Positions 1 to 7,484 of a DNA stretch of 64,000 nucleotides are shown here, piece by piece. Source of the DNA: Gammaproteobacteria bacterium (GTDB lineage Bacteria > Pseudomonadota > Gammaproteobacteria > SZUA-229); assembly GCA_029882215.1 (NCBI GenBank), contig JAOULC010000013.1, positions 1-64,000 of the forward strand, read 5' to 3'. Below the pieces are notes generated by a model. It saw only the letters and a list, made by a program, of their open reading frames with translations, was not told the DNA's origin and made no database searches. Made by a program: the position numbers and the translations under genes. Position 1 is the first letter of the stretch, and each line of letters opens with the position of its first letter.

Positions 1-1100
1 CCAAAGAGATGCTTGGCATTGCGATTTCCTTCACCGCAAGAACACGTTTACAAAGCGACCAGCTACCCAGGGTACACTTTGAAAACACAGAAGTCGATTA
101 CCGCGATGACAACCGGCACATGTGGGTTTTCATTGAGGAAGCGGATGAACCCGAAGACGACACCAGCAAACCACAAAGCAAGGAAACCGTTGAGCCCGAT
201 GGTTTACCGCCGCGTCACTATCATGAATGGGACTACAACACATCCAGCTACAAGCCAGACTGGGTGACTCTGTACGAATCACTTTATGCGCCGGGCAATG
301 CTTCTGAGATCGATAAAATTTTAGAAAAGCATTCGGCACTGGCCAGTTATTTAAAGCGCATTCTGGATCTATTAAAACCCCAGCATTACGTGCGCCAGCG
401 TTATCAGGAAGAAGGCAGCGAATTAGACCTTGATGTCGCGATTCGCTCTTTAATTGATTTTAAAAGCGGCTCACAACCCGACCCGCGCATTAACATGAGC
501 CACAAACACGATGGCCGTGATTTTGCAGTACTGTTATTAATGGATTTGTCAGCATCACTGGATGAAATTCCTGATGGCTGCACACAATCTATTCTGCAAT
601 TAAGCCAAGAAGCGGTCACCTTACTTGGCTGGTCGATAGAGCAACTCGGTGATAAGTTTGCAATTGCCGGTTTCCACTCTGATACCCGTCACAATGTACG
701 CTACCATCACATCAAAGGTTTCACGGAACACTGGGATGACGCAGTAAAAGCACGCCTGGCAAATATAGAGGCCGGCTTCTCTACCCGCATGGGCGCAGCT
801 GTTCGTCATGCATCGCATTATCTGGAAAACCAGAATGCCGATAAGAAACTGCTGCTGATCTTAACCGACGGTGAACCGGCTGACATCGATGTCAGCGATG
901 ACAAACTACTCATCGATGACACACATAAAGCCGTAGAAGAATTATCAGCAAAGGGCATCTACACTCACTGTATTAGTCTGGATAAAAAAGCCGATGACTA
1001 TATTGAAGATATCTTTGGAAATAATGGCTATACAGTTATCGACAAAGTTGAAAGCCTGCCTGAAAAACTACCGAAGCTGTTTATGTCATTAACAGCATAA
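1..1100 (+). CDS. CbbO/NorD-type VWA-domain protein, C-terminal part (5' truncated by window edge)
   Basis: The reading frame is open from base 3 at the window edge, so the gene begins upstream and the ATG at 9 is probably internal. The visible part has a charged linker and then a von Willebrand A domain (roughly residues 170-355 of the visible protein). The metal-site motif DLSAS (DxSxS) is intact, and LTDGEP matches the second conserved VWA block. Proteins of this build include CbbO, the VWA partner of the AAA+ RuBisCO activase CbbQ, and NorD, the matching partner for nitric oxide reductase. Both families end in this domain and are usually 600-800 residues long. The AAA+ partner would lie to the left and is not visible, so I cannot decide between them. 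Confidence 0.75.
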   Translation, partial: KEMLGIAISFTARTRLQSDQLPRVHFENTEVDYRDDNRHMWVFIEEADEPEDDTSKPQSKETVEPDGLPPRHYHEWDYNTSSYKPDWVTLYESLYAPGNASEIDKILEKHSALASYLKRILDLLKPQHYVRQRYQEEGSELDLDVAIRSLIDFKSGSQPDPRINMSHKHDGRDFAVLLLMDLSASLDEIPDGCTQSILQLSQEAVTLLGWSIEQLGDKFAIAGFHSDTRHNVRYHHIKGFTEHWDDAVKARLANIEAGFSTRMGAAVRHASHYLENQNADKKLLLILTDGEPADIDVSDDKLLIDDTHKAVEELSAKGIYTHCISLDKKADDYIEDIFGNNGYTVIDKVESLPEKLPKLFMSLTA

Positions 1101-1167
1101 AAAATCTTTGCATAGAATCTCAGGCGAGCTGTGATTTTTTAATATCAACTGACAAAGTATCAACATT

Positions 1168-1578
1168 ATGAAGAGTATTGTTACCGTTTCTATTCATTTT
1201 TCTTTTAAAGGCGAAAGACATACACCGTCTCTGACGCTGGAATTTGACGATCACATTTTATTAAAAGCTGACCTGACTCATTTGTATCAGGCTCTTGCCA
1301 GAGAAAATAACTATGACCTCTATTCATATGAATACGAAATGATGCAGGCAGAGCCTCTGGTGTTCAGCGATGCCAAGGGACTGGTTGCAGATCACATTGA
1401 AAACGGTTCACTTAATTTTGATACATTTAAAGCAGCATTTCACAATAGCAAAGCACTTTCTGAGCTTCAAAACATTGCCAAATCAAAGCTGAAAATTGAT
1501 GACCTGCAACAACACCCGGATTTAATGGATGCCTTACTTGAAGCCTACTGTCTTGGACAAAAACAATCAGCAAAGTAA
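1168..1578 (+). CDS. hypothetical protein, 136 aa
   Basis: I do not recognise a family. The ORF starts with ATG 67 bases after the VWA gene and on the same strand, so it may be cotranscribed. The protein is soluble, acidic to neutral, and has no signal peptide or membrane segment. Its N-terminal third reads as beta strands (alternating hydrophobics in IVTVSIHFSF and SLTLEFDDHI), and the rest looks helical. Codon use resembles its neighbours. Its position behind a CbbO/NorD-type gene could mean an accessory role there, but this is inference from position alone. Confidence 0.7.
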   Translation: MKSIVTVSIHFSFKGERHTPSLTLEFDDHILLKADLTHLYQALARENNYDLYSYEYEMMQAEPLVFSDAKGLVADHIENGSLNFDTFKAAFHNSKALSELQNIAKSKLKIDDLQQHPDLMDALLEAYCLGQKQSAK

Positions 1579-1585
1579 ATTTTGC

Positions 1586-1810
1586 TCAGTCCAGTGCAGG
1601 CCCTAACAGAAAATCCACGATTTCAAAACCATGATCTTCCAGCACCGCTGAAAGGTCATCCCATGTATAATTCGCATTATCTTCTTCTACCGCCGAAATA
1701 ATGCCGGTCACATGGCGGAACAGTTCATGTTCTTCATAATCATCCGGTATTTTAATCAGACGTACCGACTGATAGTTTTTTGCCGGTAAAATCATTAATT
1801 TATTACTCAT
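1586..1810 (-). CDS. hypothetical small acidic protein, 74 aa
   Basis: Family not recognised. A good Shine-Dalgarno-like AAGGCGG precedes the ATG at 1810, which supports real translation. The protein is acidic, with runs such as DDYEEHE and VEEDNA, and has a hydrophobic C-terminal half (FEIVDFLLGPALD). There is no signal peptide or metal-binding motif. It converges on the 136-residue gene with only 7 bases between them, so the two end back to back. A 6-bp palindrome (1831-1847) lies just upstream of its start and may be an operator. Confidence 0.6.
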   Translation of the reverse strand: MSNKLMILPAKNYQSVRLIKIPDDYEEHELFRHVTGIISAVEEDNANYTWDDLSAVLEDHGFEIVDFLLGPALD

Positions 1811-1830
1811 AATAACCGCCTTCTCTTTAT

Positions 1831-1847
1831 ATGACCTGTCTGGTCAT
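1831..1847. promoter_or_regulatory. palindrome ATGACC-5-GGTCAT upstream of the 74-aa gene
   Basis: Perfect 6-bp arms, ATGACC at 1831-1836 and GGTCAT at 1842-1847, are separated by 5 bases. The site lies 21-37 bases upstream of the start codon at 1810. The symmetry and size fit a dimeric repressor site, but no regulator gene is adjacent. A six-base palindrome can arise by chance, so this is only a candidate. Confidence 0.25.
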
Positions 1848-1938
1848 TCACTTTAAAAGAAACAAACTTGCCTGCCAAATGAAATATCTATAAATTGACG
1901 GTTTATTTACTGCCAATCAACCTGAGGCTCTGCGTGAT

Positions 1939-2532
1939 ATGACTGACACCATTATAGATCTGATTCGCCACGGCGAACCTGTCGGTGGCCGCGCCTTCCG
2001 TGGCCACAATATCGATGACCCGCTCAGCGAAAATGGCTGGCAGCAAATGTGGAATGCCGTCGGCGAGCACTGCCCATGGGATCAGATTATCAGCTCACCA
2101 TTAACACGCTGCCTTGCATTTGCCAGAGCACTGGCAGAAGACAATAAACTGGATTTAATCGTCGAGGAAAACTTCAAAGAAGTCGGGTTTGGCAGCTGGG
2201 AAGGTTTAACGCCAGAACAGGTCAAATCGGATAACCTGCAAGAATATGAAGATTTTTATAAAGACCCGGTAAATAAGCGCCCGCCCGGTGCCGAGCCGCT
2301 GGATGATTTCTGCTCACGAGTGATCAGCACTTATCAAAAGGTAACAGCAGACAAGCCAGGCAAACAGTTGCTCATTGTGGCTCACGCCGGGGTTATTCGC
2401 GCCATCATTGCGCACACGCTGCATGCAAACGAGCTTGGCATGTATAAAATAAAAGTCGCAAATGCCGGAATCACAAGAATACGCTTAACGAATAGCGCTG
2501 CCAGTATTGAATTTATTAACGGTACCTTATGA
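1939..2532 (+). CDS. histidine phosphatase family protein (phosphoglycerate mutase-like)
   Basis: The N-terminal LIRHGEP is the RHG catalytic motif of the branch 1 histidine phosphatase superfamily; its His is phosphorylated during turnover. The second catalytic His is in VAHAGVIRA near residue 150, and SSPLTRC supplies the conserved phosphate-pocket Arg. At 197 residues it has the size of CobC-type alpha-ribazole phosphatases and of general small phosphatases. No cobalamin genes are nearby, so the substrate cannot be assigned. A GAGG at 1923-1926 is a somewhat distant ribosome site. The gene converges on the amidotransferase at 2542, with 9 bases between the stops. Confidence 0.85.
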   Translation: MTDTIIDLIRHGEPVGGRAFRGHNIDDPLSENGWQQMWNAVGEHCPWDQIISSPLTRCLAFARALAEDNKLDLIVEENFKEVGFGSWEGLTPEQVKSDNLQEYEDFYKDPVNKRPPGAEPLDDFCSRVISTYQKVTADKPGKQLLIVAHAGVIRAIIAHTLHANELGMYKIKVANAGITRIRLTNSAASIEFINGTL

Positions 2533-2541
2533 GACACCAAA

Positions 2542-3252
2542 TCACTTAACATCTGCCTGTGAGTCCAGCCAGTTTGCCATCATGCTAGTGCTTTGTTTTG
2601 CTAACAGCGGGCCATATTTTTCGGCCCCGGCGCGTAATTCATACAGACAGCGTGGCTCAGACAGCTGAATCTCGTTTGCATGCCCAAGCACCCATTGCTC
2701 AAATTTTGTAACATCAACCTCGGCATGAAACTGCAGGGCCATGCTTTTTTCCCAGCTAAAGGCCTGCACAACGCATTTTGCTGTTGAAGCGAGTAATTGC
2801 GCACCGACGGGCAATGAAAAACCGTTGCTATGCCAGTGCAACACATGCATGGCACTTAGTGGTTTTATCACATCACTATCCGTATGAATCTGCACCGGAG
2901 CCCAGCCATATTCCTGTTCTGACATCGGGTACACAGATGCACCCAGGGCTTTAGCCATGATTTGCGCGCCCAGCCCGATACCCAGCACCGGCAAATGATT
3001 TTTTAGCCGGTTTTCCACCAGCTTCAATTCATCCACCAGATACGGAAACCTGACCATATCATTGATACTGACCGGCCCACCTAGGACTATTAATATATCG
3101 GCTTGAGTTGTGATTGCCCTGCTTAAATCGGCTACCCCGGCATCCATATAGATAATATCGTAGCCTTTTAATTCCAATACCCGGGTAAATAGCCCAAGCC
3201 CCTCGTAGGCGACATGGCGAACAATTACGGCTGTTTTCACACTGAATTCCAT
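2542..3252 (-). CDS. class I glutamine amidotransferase-like protein lacking the catalytic Cys
   Basis: The protein has the fold signature of stand-alone class I glutamine amidotransferases (GuaA N-terminal domain type): an oxyanion block with VLGGP, the nucleophile elbow, and the His-Glu pair in QFHAEVD near residue 176. In active members the elbow reads G-I-C-x-G-x-Q. Here it reads GIGLGAQ, with a GGG codon at 2974-2976 (residue 93) in place of Cys, so hydrolysis of glutamine by the usual mechanism should be impossible. The start is uncertain. The ATG at 3252 has no ribosome site, while the GTG at 3240 has GGA five bases upstream. It lies divergent to purC, 88 bases away if purC starts at 3341. 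The real role may be binding or regulation. Confidence 0.8.
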   Translation of the reverse strand: MEFSVKTAVIVRHVAYEGLGLFTRVLELKGYDIIYMDAGVADLSRAITTQADILIVLGGPVSINDMVRFPYLVDELKLVENRLKNHLPVLGIGLGAQIMAKALGASVYPMSEQEYGWAPVQIHTDSDVIKPLSAMHVLHWHSNGFSLPVGAQLLASTAKCVVQAFSWEKSMALQFHAEVDVTKFEQWVLGHANEIQLSEPRCLYELRAGAEKYGPLLAKQSTSMMANWLDSQADVK

Positions 3253-3340
3253 TTATTTTTTTTGCAATATAGCAGATTATCTCTGCGTTTTTTCCCTTCT
3301 TAACGTAAAATAGGATTTTTTCAATGACAGAATGATCAGC

Positions 3341-4228
3341 ATGAGTAACCCACCAACTGCTACACCAGTGCTTAAATCTCTCGAACTGGTTCATCAGGGC
3401 AAAGTCCGCGACAACTATAATATCGATGCAGACCACATGTTGATTGTGGCGACTGACCGTATTTCAGCCTTTGATGTGATCATGCCGACACCTATCCCGG
3501 GAAAAGGCAAGATCCTCACTGCAGTGACGCATTTCTGGCTAAATAAACTCAGGCATATCATCCCTAATCATGAAAGTGAGATGTCACTTGAACAGGCCAT
3601 CACTGACCCTAGCGAACTGGCTGCCGTTAAAGATCAGGCGATGGTAGTCAAGAAACTCCGTCCACTGCCAATCGAGGCGATTGTACGGGGTTACATTATT
3701 GGCTCTGGCTGGAAGGATTATCAAAAAAACGGCGCTATCTGTGGTATCGAGCTGCCAGCGGATCTTAAAATGGCGGACAAACTGCCTGCTGCCATTTATA
3801 CCCCGTCGACCAAAGCTGATGTAGGCGGTCATGATGAAAACATCAATTACCAGTCAACCGTAAAGCTGATTGGTGAAGAGCTCGCTGCACAGGTACGCGA
3901 TACCAGTATCCGCCTGTATCAGGAAGCGGCTGATTATGCGCTGCAACGCGGCATTATTATCGCCGACACCAAGTTTGAATTTGGCCTGGATGATAACGAT
4001 CAGCTGGTACTTATTGACGAAGTACTAACCCCTGACTCTTCCCGCTTCTGGCCGGTGGACAGCTATCAGCCCGGCAGCAGCCCGGAAAGTTTTGACAAAC
4101 AGTTCGTACGTGATTATCTTGAAACACTGGACTGGGACAAAAACCCTCCCGGCCCTGAGCTACCTGTGGAAATTATTGAAAAAACTACAGAAAAATATAA
4201 TGAAGCATTACAAAGGCTGATCCGTTAA
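3341..4228 (+). CDS. purC: phosphoribosylaminoimidazole-succinocarboxamide synthase (SAICAR synthetase)
   Basis: This enzyme ligates aspartate to CAIR with ATP in step 8 of purine synthesis, in the cytosol. The N-terminal HQGKVRDNY and the following ATDRISAFDV are the hallmark ATP-binding and substrate blocks. PIEAIVRGYIIGSGWKDY and the LIDEVLTPDSSRFW segment (near residue 225) complete the family pattern. The protein is about 295 residues, the longer form also found in yeast and many proteobacteria. Two in-frame ATGs, 3332 and 3341, are possible; neither has a convincing ribosome site, and I prefer 3341 because homologues rarely carry the extra three residues. bioD starts directly after its stop, so the two are cotranscribed. 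Confidence 0.95.
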   Translation: MSNPPTATPVLKSLELVHQGKVRDNYNIDADHMLIVATDRISAFDVIMPTPIPGKGKILTAVTHFWLNKLRHIIPNHESEMSLEQAITDPSELAAVKDQAMVVKKLRPLPIEAIVRGYIIGSGWKDYQKNGAICGIELPADLKMADKLPAAIYTPSTKADVGGHDENINYQSTVKLIGEELAAQVRDTSIRLYQEAADYALQRGIIIADTKFEFGLDDNDQLVLIDEVLTPDSSRFWPVDSYQPGSSPESFDKQFVRDYLETLDWDKNPPGPELPVEIIEKTTEKYNEALQRLIR

Positions 4229-4906
4229 ATGTCATTAAAAGGTCTGTTTATCACCGGCTCCAGCACGGATGTCGGCAAAACCCATACCGGTGTTGTATTA
4301 GCTAAATCACTCACCTCAAAGGGCATAAAAGTCATCCCTCGCAAACCTGTCGAGTCAGGTTGCAGCCCTGAAAACGACCAGCTCATTCCCGCTGATGCGA
4401 CGGCTTTAAAACGCGCAGCCGCTTATGATGGTCTGTTGTCAGATGTCTGCCCTTACCGTTTTCGTGAAGCCATTTCACCCCGTACCGCTGCTTATCTTTC
4501 CCATCAAGTGCTGACCACCAAACAACTGACCGATGTCTGTCAGTTTGGCGCTGAAGAAGGCTTCTTATTAGTCGAAGGTGCAGGTGGTTTTTATTCGCCA
4601 TTGAGCGAAGACGGCCTGAACGCTGATCTTGCCCAGTCACTTGGACTACCGGTGCTGCTGGTGGCAGAAGACACTCTGGGAGCAATTAATCAGGTGTTAT
4701 TAACAGCAGAGGCCATCAAAAGTCGGGGCCTTGAATTGCGTGCGGTGATACTGAATCAGGCTAAAGATTATGCTTCACCCGAAGGCCTGAACAACCTGGA
4801 AGAACTTCACCCGATGCTCGATTGCCCGATCTATACCCAGCCATACCAGGAAGTGACTGGCGATTGTGACATGCCGGATGATTTGATTGCGCTACTGACG
4901 CGATAA
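4229..4906 (+). CDS. bioD: dethiobiotin synthetase
   Basis: BioD closes the ureido ring of dethiobiotin from 7,8-diaminopelargonate, CO2 and ATP, the penultimate step of biotin synthesis. The N-terminal P-loop FITGSSTDVGKT is the BioD-specific form of Walker A, followed by the substrate-binding KPVESG. VEGAGGFYSPL near residue 115 is the second conserved block. The length (225 residues) is normal. The ATG directly abuts the purC stop codon with no spacer, which implies translational coupling. No other bio genes are in the window, so this is a detached biotin gene riding with purC. Confidence 0.95.
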   Translation: MSLKGLFITGSSTDVGKTHTGVVLAKSLTSKGIKVIPRKPVESGCSPENDQLIPADATALKRAAAYDGLLSDVCPYRFREAISPRTAAYLSHQVLTTKQLTDVCQFGAEEGFLLVEGAGGFYSPLSEDGLNADLAQSLGLPVLLVAEDTLGAINQVLLTAEAIKSRGLELRAVILNQAKDYASPEGLNNLEELHPMLDCPIYTQPYQEVTGDCDMPDDLIALLTR

Positions 4907-4913
4907 TGACTAT

Positions 4914-4953
4914 GTGTGCAGTGTGCAGTGTGCAGTGTGCAGTGTGCAGTGTG
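4914..4953. repeat. 7-bp tandem repeat (GTGTGCA)5 plus partial copy
   Basis: Five perfect GTGTGCA units run from 4914 to 4948, followed by a partial GTGTG up to 4953. The array starts 8 bases after the bioD stop and lies between convergent bioD and the FKBP gene. A 7-bp unit outside any coding frame can change copy number by slippage with no protein effect. The last unit also forms the left arm of a wider inverted repeat (4947-5002). Confidence 0.9.
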
Positions 4954-5002
4954 AAAAGCCTTATTTAGGTAGCTTTTACTGACAACCGCTCACCACACAC
5001 TG
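4947..5002. repeat. intergenic palindromic element, copy A
   Basis: CAGTGTG (4947-4953) pairs with CACACTG (4996-5002) across 42 bases. The interior carries AAAAGCCTTA, then TAGCTTTT, then ACTGACAACCG. The same order of short blocks, also bounded by CAGTGTG-type arms, recurs at 48086-48175. This suggests a dispersed repeat family rather than a simple terminator. It lies between the convergent bioD and FKBP genes. Confidence 0.5.
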
Positions 5003-5012
5003 ATAACCGTGT

Positions 5013-5339
5013 TTAATTAACGGCCAGCAACTCCACTTCAAAGATCAGCGTTGCATTTGGCGGAATGACACCACCCGCGCCGGCTGCACCATAACCCATT
5101 TCTGGTGGAATCGTCAGTTTACGTTTACCACCCACTCTCATACCCGCAAAACCCTGATCCCAGCCCTGAATAACCTGACCGGCACCCAGATTAAAGCCAA
5201 AAGGCTGACTACGATCTAAACTGGAATCAAATTTAGTACCGTCTTCCAGAGTACCAGTGTAATGCACCATAATTTGCTTACCGGCAACGGCTTCATCGCC
5301 TTCACCTAGTTGTAAATCATCTATAATTAATTCAGCCAT
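5013..5339 (-). CDS. FKBP-type peptidyl-prolyl cis-trans isomerase, short cytosolic form
   Basis: A single FKBP domain of 108 residues: [33 protein letters not shown] and the C-terminal [14 protein letters not shown] are all family hallmarks. It speeds cis-trans isomerisation of Xaa-Pro bonds in folding proteins. There is no signal peptide, so it is cytosolic. The open frame extends upstream to 5447, but the ATG at 5339 is preceded by a strong GAGGAAA ribosome site, and the extra 36 residues do not resemble FKBP proteins, so I place the start at 5339. A second, periplasmic FKBP with a dimerisation domain lies at 60204. Confidence 0.92.
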   Translation of the reverse strand: MAELIIDDLQLGEGDEAVAGKQIMVHYTGTLEDGTKFDSSLDRSQPFGFNLGAGQVIQGWDQGFAGMRVGGKRKLTIPPEMGYGAAGAGGVIPPNATLIFEVELLAVN

Positions 5340-5443
5340 TGTATTTCCTCTATATTTAAATTTATTTGTTACTGGCAATACTAAGCAGTCTGCTCGTCGC
5401 TTATTCACTAACACGGTTAACAGCCGCACGACCGAGTTTACAC

Positions 5444-5680
5444 TCATCTCATTTTAGCGCCGATAATATCTGAAATATGCCAGCACGCTTCAGTGTAGTC
5501 GTCGGCTTTCGCACAAGCAAAGCTGTATAACACAGCGATATGCCAAGTGTGTTTATCAGCAAAACATAATTCTACTCCACCAGGTGCATAATAAGACCAT
5601 ACGATAATAGTGGAGACGTAAGTTGTAATAAGCAGTATCAACTGTACGGCTGCTAGCCTTACATTACCCCATATAAGCAT
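5444..5680 (-). CDS. possible small membrane-anchored protein, 78 aa
   Basis: The 485 bases between the FKBP start and the next gene hold only this frame. It begins with ATG at 5680 (a TTG lies just before). It would encode one hydrophobic helix near the N-terminus, [17 protein letters not shown], and then a Cys-containing soluble tail with no recognised motif. There is no clear ribosome site. I do not recognise it, and it may be a chance ORF. Confidence 0.25.
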   Translation of the reverse strand: MLIWGNVRLAAVQLILLITTYVSTIIVWSYYAPGGVELCFADKHTWHIAVLYSFACAKADDYTEACWHISDIIGAKMR

Positions 5681-5824
5681 CAACAGCCAGTCGTAGCGGG
5701 CGTTTAATGCTCAACTCAAACTTCCTTCATTATTATTGTTAAAACATAAGCAGGCGTAATATAACGCAACAGGTTAAAATACTGTCTTCTAATATTTTTA
5801 ACGATGTGACTTGAGCCCTCAATA

Positions 5825-6349
5825 ATGAAAAAGATCGAACAATATTTTGAAAGCTTTCTATGGAGCAGTCGCCTGTCAGTCATGGCCGCTGTTATCGCCA
5901 GTCTGGTATCCAGTCTGGCGATGTTTTATCTGATCACAATCGACACCATCTCAATGATCAGCCATATTTTACATTACGCTTCTCTTGATCAGACTGACCG
6001 TTTAATTATGCGCTCAGAAACCATTACCCATGTAGTTGAGTTAATTGACGGATATTTACTGGCAACGGTATTGCTGATCTTCTCTTTTGGCCTTTATGAA
6101 TTGTTTATCAGTAAAATCGATGCCGCTGAATCCTGTGACAATTCCTCAAAGGTTTTGTTTATCTCCAGTTTAGATGATTTAAAAGCCAGACTTGCCAAAG
6201 TCGTCCTGATGATCTTAATTGTCAAATTTTTTGAACATGCTCTGACAATGAGTTTCACAACGCCGCTCGACTTACTCGCCTTCGCAGGCGGCATTGCCTT
6301 AATCGGCCTGGCCTTATATCTTTCTCATGCCGCTGAAACCCGGCATTAA
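5825..6349 (+). CDS. YqhA/UPF0114 family inner-membrane protein
   Basis: The 174-residue protein has the size and layout of UPF0114 (YqhA): an N-terminal amphipathic stretch beginning MKKIEQYFESFLWSSR, then about four membrane helices. The second conserved block is ELIDGYLLATVLLIFSFGLY, and the segment after it, SLDDLKARLAKVVLMILIV, also matches the family. The molecular function of the family is unknown. It stands alone: FKBP is upstream on the other strand and a separate promoter serves the downstream lipoprotein gene. Confidence 0.85.
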   Translation: MKKIEQYFESFLWSSRLSVMAAVIASLVSSLAMFYLITIDTISMISHILHYASLDQTDRLIMRSETITHVVELIDGYLLATVLLIFSFGLYELFISKIDAAESCDNSSKVLFISSLDDLKARLAKVVLMILIVKFFEHALTMSFTTPLDLLAFAGGIALIGLALYLSHAAETRH

Positions 6350-6363
6350 ATATCCAGCACACT

Positions 6364-6405
6364 AACAGTGCATTAGAAGACTTAAACAGTGCATTAGAAG
6401 ACTTA
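6364..6405. repeat. perfect 21-bp tandem duplication
   Basis: The 21-bp unit at 6364-6384 is repeated exactly at 6385-6405, directly downstream of the YqhA-type gene. There are two copies and no mismatch, so the duplication is recent. It lies outside coding sequence and 45 bases upstream of the predicted promoter at 6450. Confidence 0.9.
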
Positions 6406-6449
6406 TATTAACCACAAGGCCTTAAAGTAAGCATAAAACATTTTTTACA

Positions 6450-6478
6450 TTGACTATCTTCGGGCTATCTACTAAAAC
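6450..6478 (+). promoter_or_regulatory. sigma-70-type promoter of the lipoprotein/hybrid-kinase operon
   Basis: A -35 box TTGACT (6450-6455) and a -10 box TAAAAC (6473-6478) are separated by exactly 17 bases. Transcription would start near 6485. That rules out the TTG at 6479 as the start of the next gene and supports the ATG at 6530. Confidence 0.5.
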
Positions 6479-6529
6479 TTGAAATGTGTAATTATCATGG
6501 AAAGTCTCCCAAACCGGAGCGCCTTTACA

Positions 6530-7483
6530 ATGAAGTCAAATACAGGTTTTAGTTTTCTGCTGCTGCTTATAGTGCTGCTTGGCACAGGCTGTACTGAAAA
6601 ACCTCAAACACCACTAAGAATTGGCGCCGTCCTCTGGCCTGGCTATGAGCCACTTTATTTAGCCAGTAAGCTGGGCTATTTTAAAGACCAGCCCGTTAAA
6701 ATAATCGATTATTTATCTAATACTGATGCGATTCAGGCCTTTAAAAACAATAACCTTAACGCCGCAGCCGTTACTCTGGACGAGACCCTGCAAATTCTCT
6801 CCGATGGCATAGAGGTTGATATCATTCTGATTATGGACACGTCGAATGGCGGTGATGTCATTCTTGCGAACCCCGATATCCATAGCATGCAAGAGCTGAA
6901 AGGGAAATCTGTGGCCGTTGAAAGCAGTGCAGTCGGAGCCTTTGTTTTAAGCAGGGCTCTTGAAATCAACAACATGACACTCGATCAGATACAGGTAGTT
7001 TCAACCAGCGCGATGGAACAACTCAGTAACTTTAACAACGGAAAAATAGTCGCTGCTGTTAGTTTCGACCCTTACCGTACCGCTTTGTTAAAAGCCGGTA
7101 AAAAAGAAATCTTTAACTCTACTCAAATTCCTGATGAAATTGTTGATGTGCTGGTTGTTCGTAAAAATTACCGCCAAGAAAACCCCCAGATCATCAAAAC
7201 CGTTATCAGTGCCTGGTTTGATGCACTTGCCTATCAGCGTGAAAAACCTGCAGCAAGCGCCGCCTATTCTCTAAAGCGGTTTAATAACACAACAGAAGAA
7301 TATATCAACAACTTAAAGCTACTAAAGTTTACAACAAAAGAAGAAAACCGACGTTTACTGGATAACAACAATAGCCCGCTACTACTACTACAAACAAAAA
7401 TACTGAGCATATTGAAGGAGCTTGGACTGATAGATAAACCAGCATCATTAGAGGGACGGCTGAACAAAGACTTCATCCCATAA
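6530..7483 (+). CDS. ABC-type substrate-binding lipoprotein, NMT1/SsuA-like, partner of the adjacent kinase
   Basis: The ATG at 6530 follows GGAG (11-base spacing) and gives a 317-residue precursor. Its lipoprotein signal is a hydrophobic core with GTGC at residues 18-21 (Gly rather than Leu at -3, so slightly atypical). The mature part has the NMT1/SsuA-like periplasmic fold: RIGAVLWPGYEPLYLASKLG, then KGKSVAVESSAVGAFVLSRA, typical of nitrate/sulfonate/thiamine-precursor binding proteins. No permease or ATPase gene is near. The next gene, one base away, is a hybrid histidine kinase with a periplasmic domain, so the protein probably acts as the ligand-sensing partner of the kinase. The ligand is unknown. 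Confidence 0.85.
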   Translation: MKSNTGFSFLLLLIVLLGTGCTEKPQTPLRIGAVLWPGYEPLYLASKLGYFKDQPVKIIDYLSNTDAIQAFKNNNLNAAAVTLDETLQILSDGIEVDIILIMDTSNGGDVILANPDIHSMQELKGKSVAVESSAVGAFVLSRALEINNMTLDQIQVVSTSAMEQLSNFNNGKIVAAVSFDPYRTALLKAGKKEIFNSTQIPDEIVDVLVVRKNYRQENPQIIKTVISAWFDALAYQREKPAASAAYSLKRFNNTTEEYINNLKLLKFTTKEENRRLLDNNNSPLLLLQTKILSILKELGLIDKPASLEGRLNKDFIP

Positions 7484-7484
7484 A

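Noticed and set aside
3059-3436. 125-codon minus frame across the amidotransferase start and purC start
   Set aside because: It overlaps the conserved N-terminal blocks of both real genes and has an unlikely composition.
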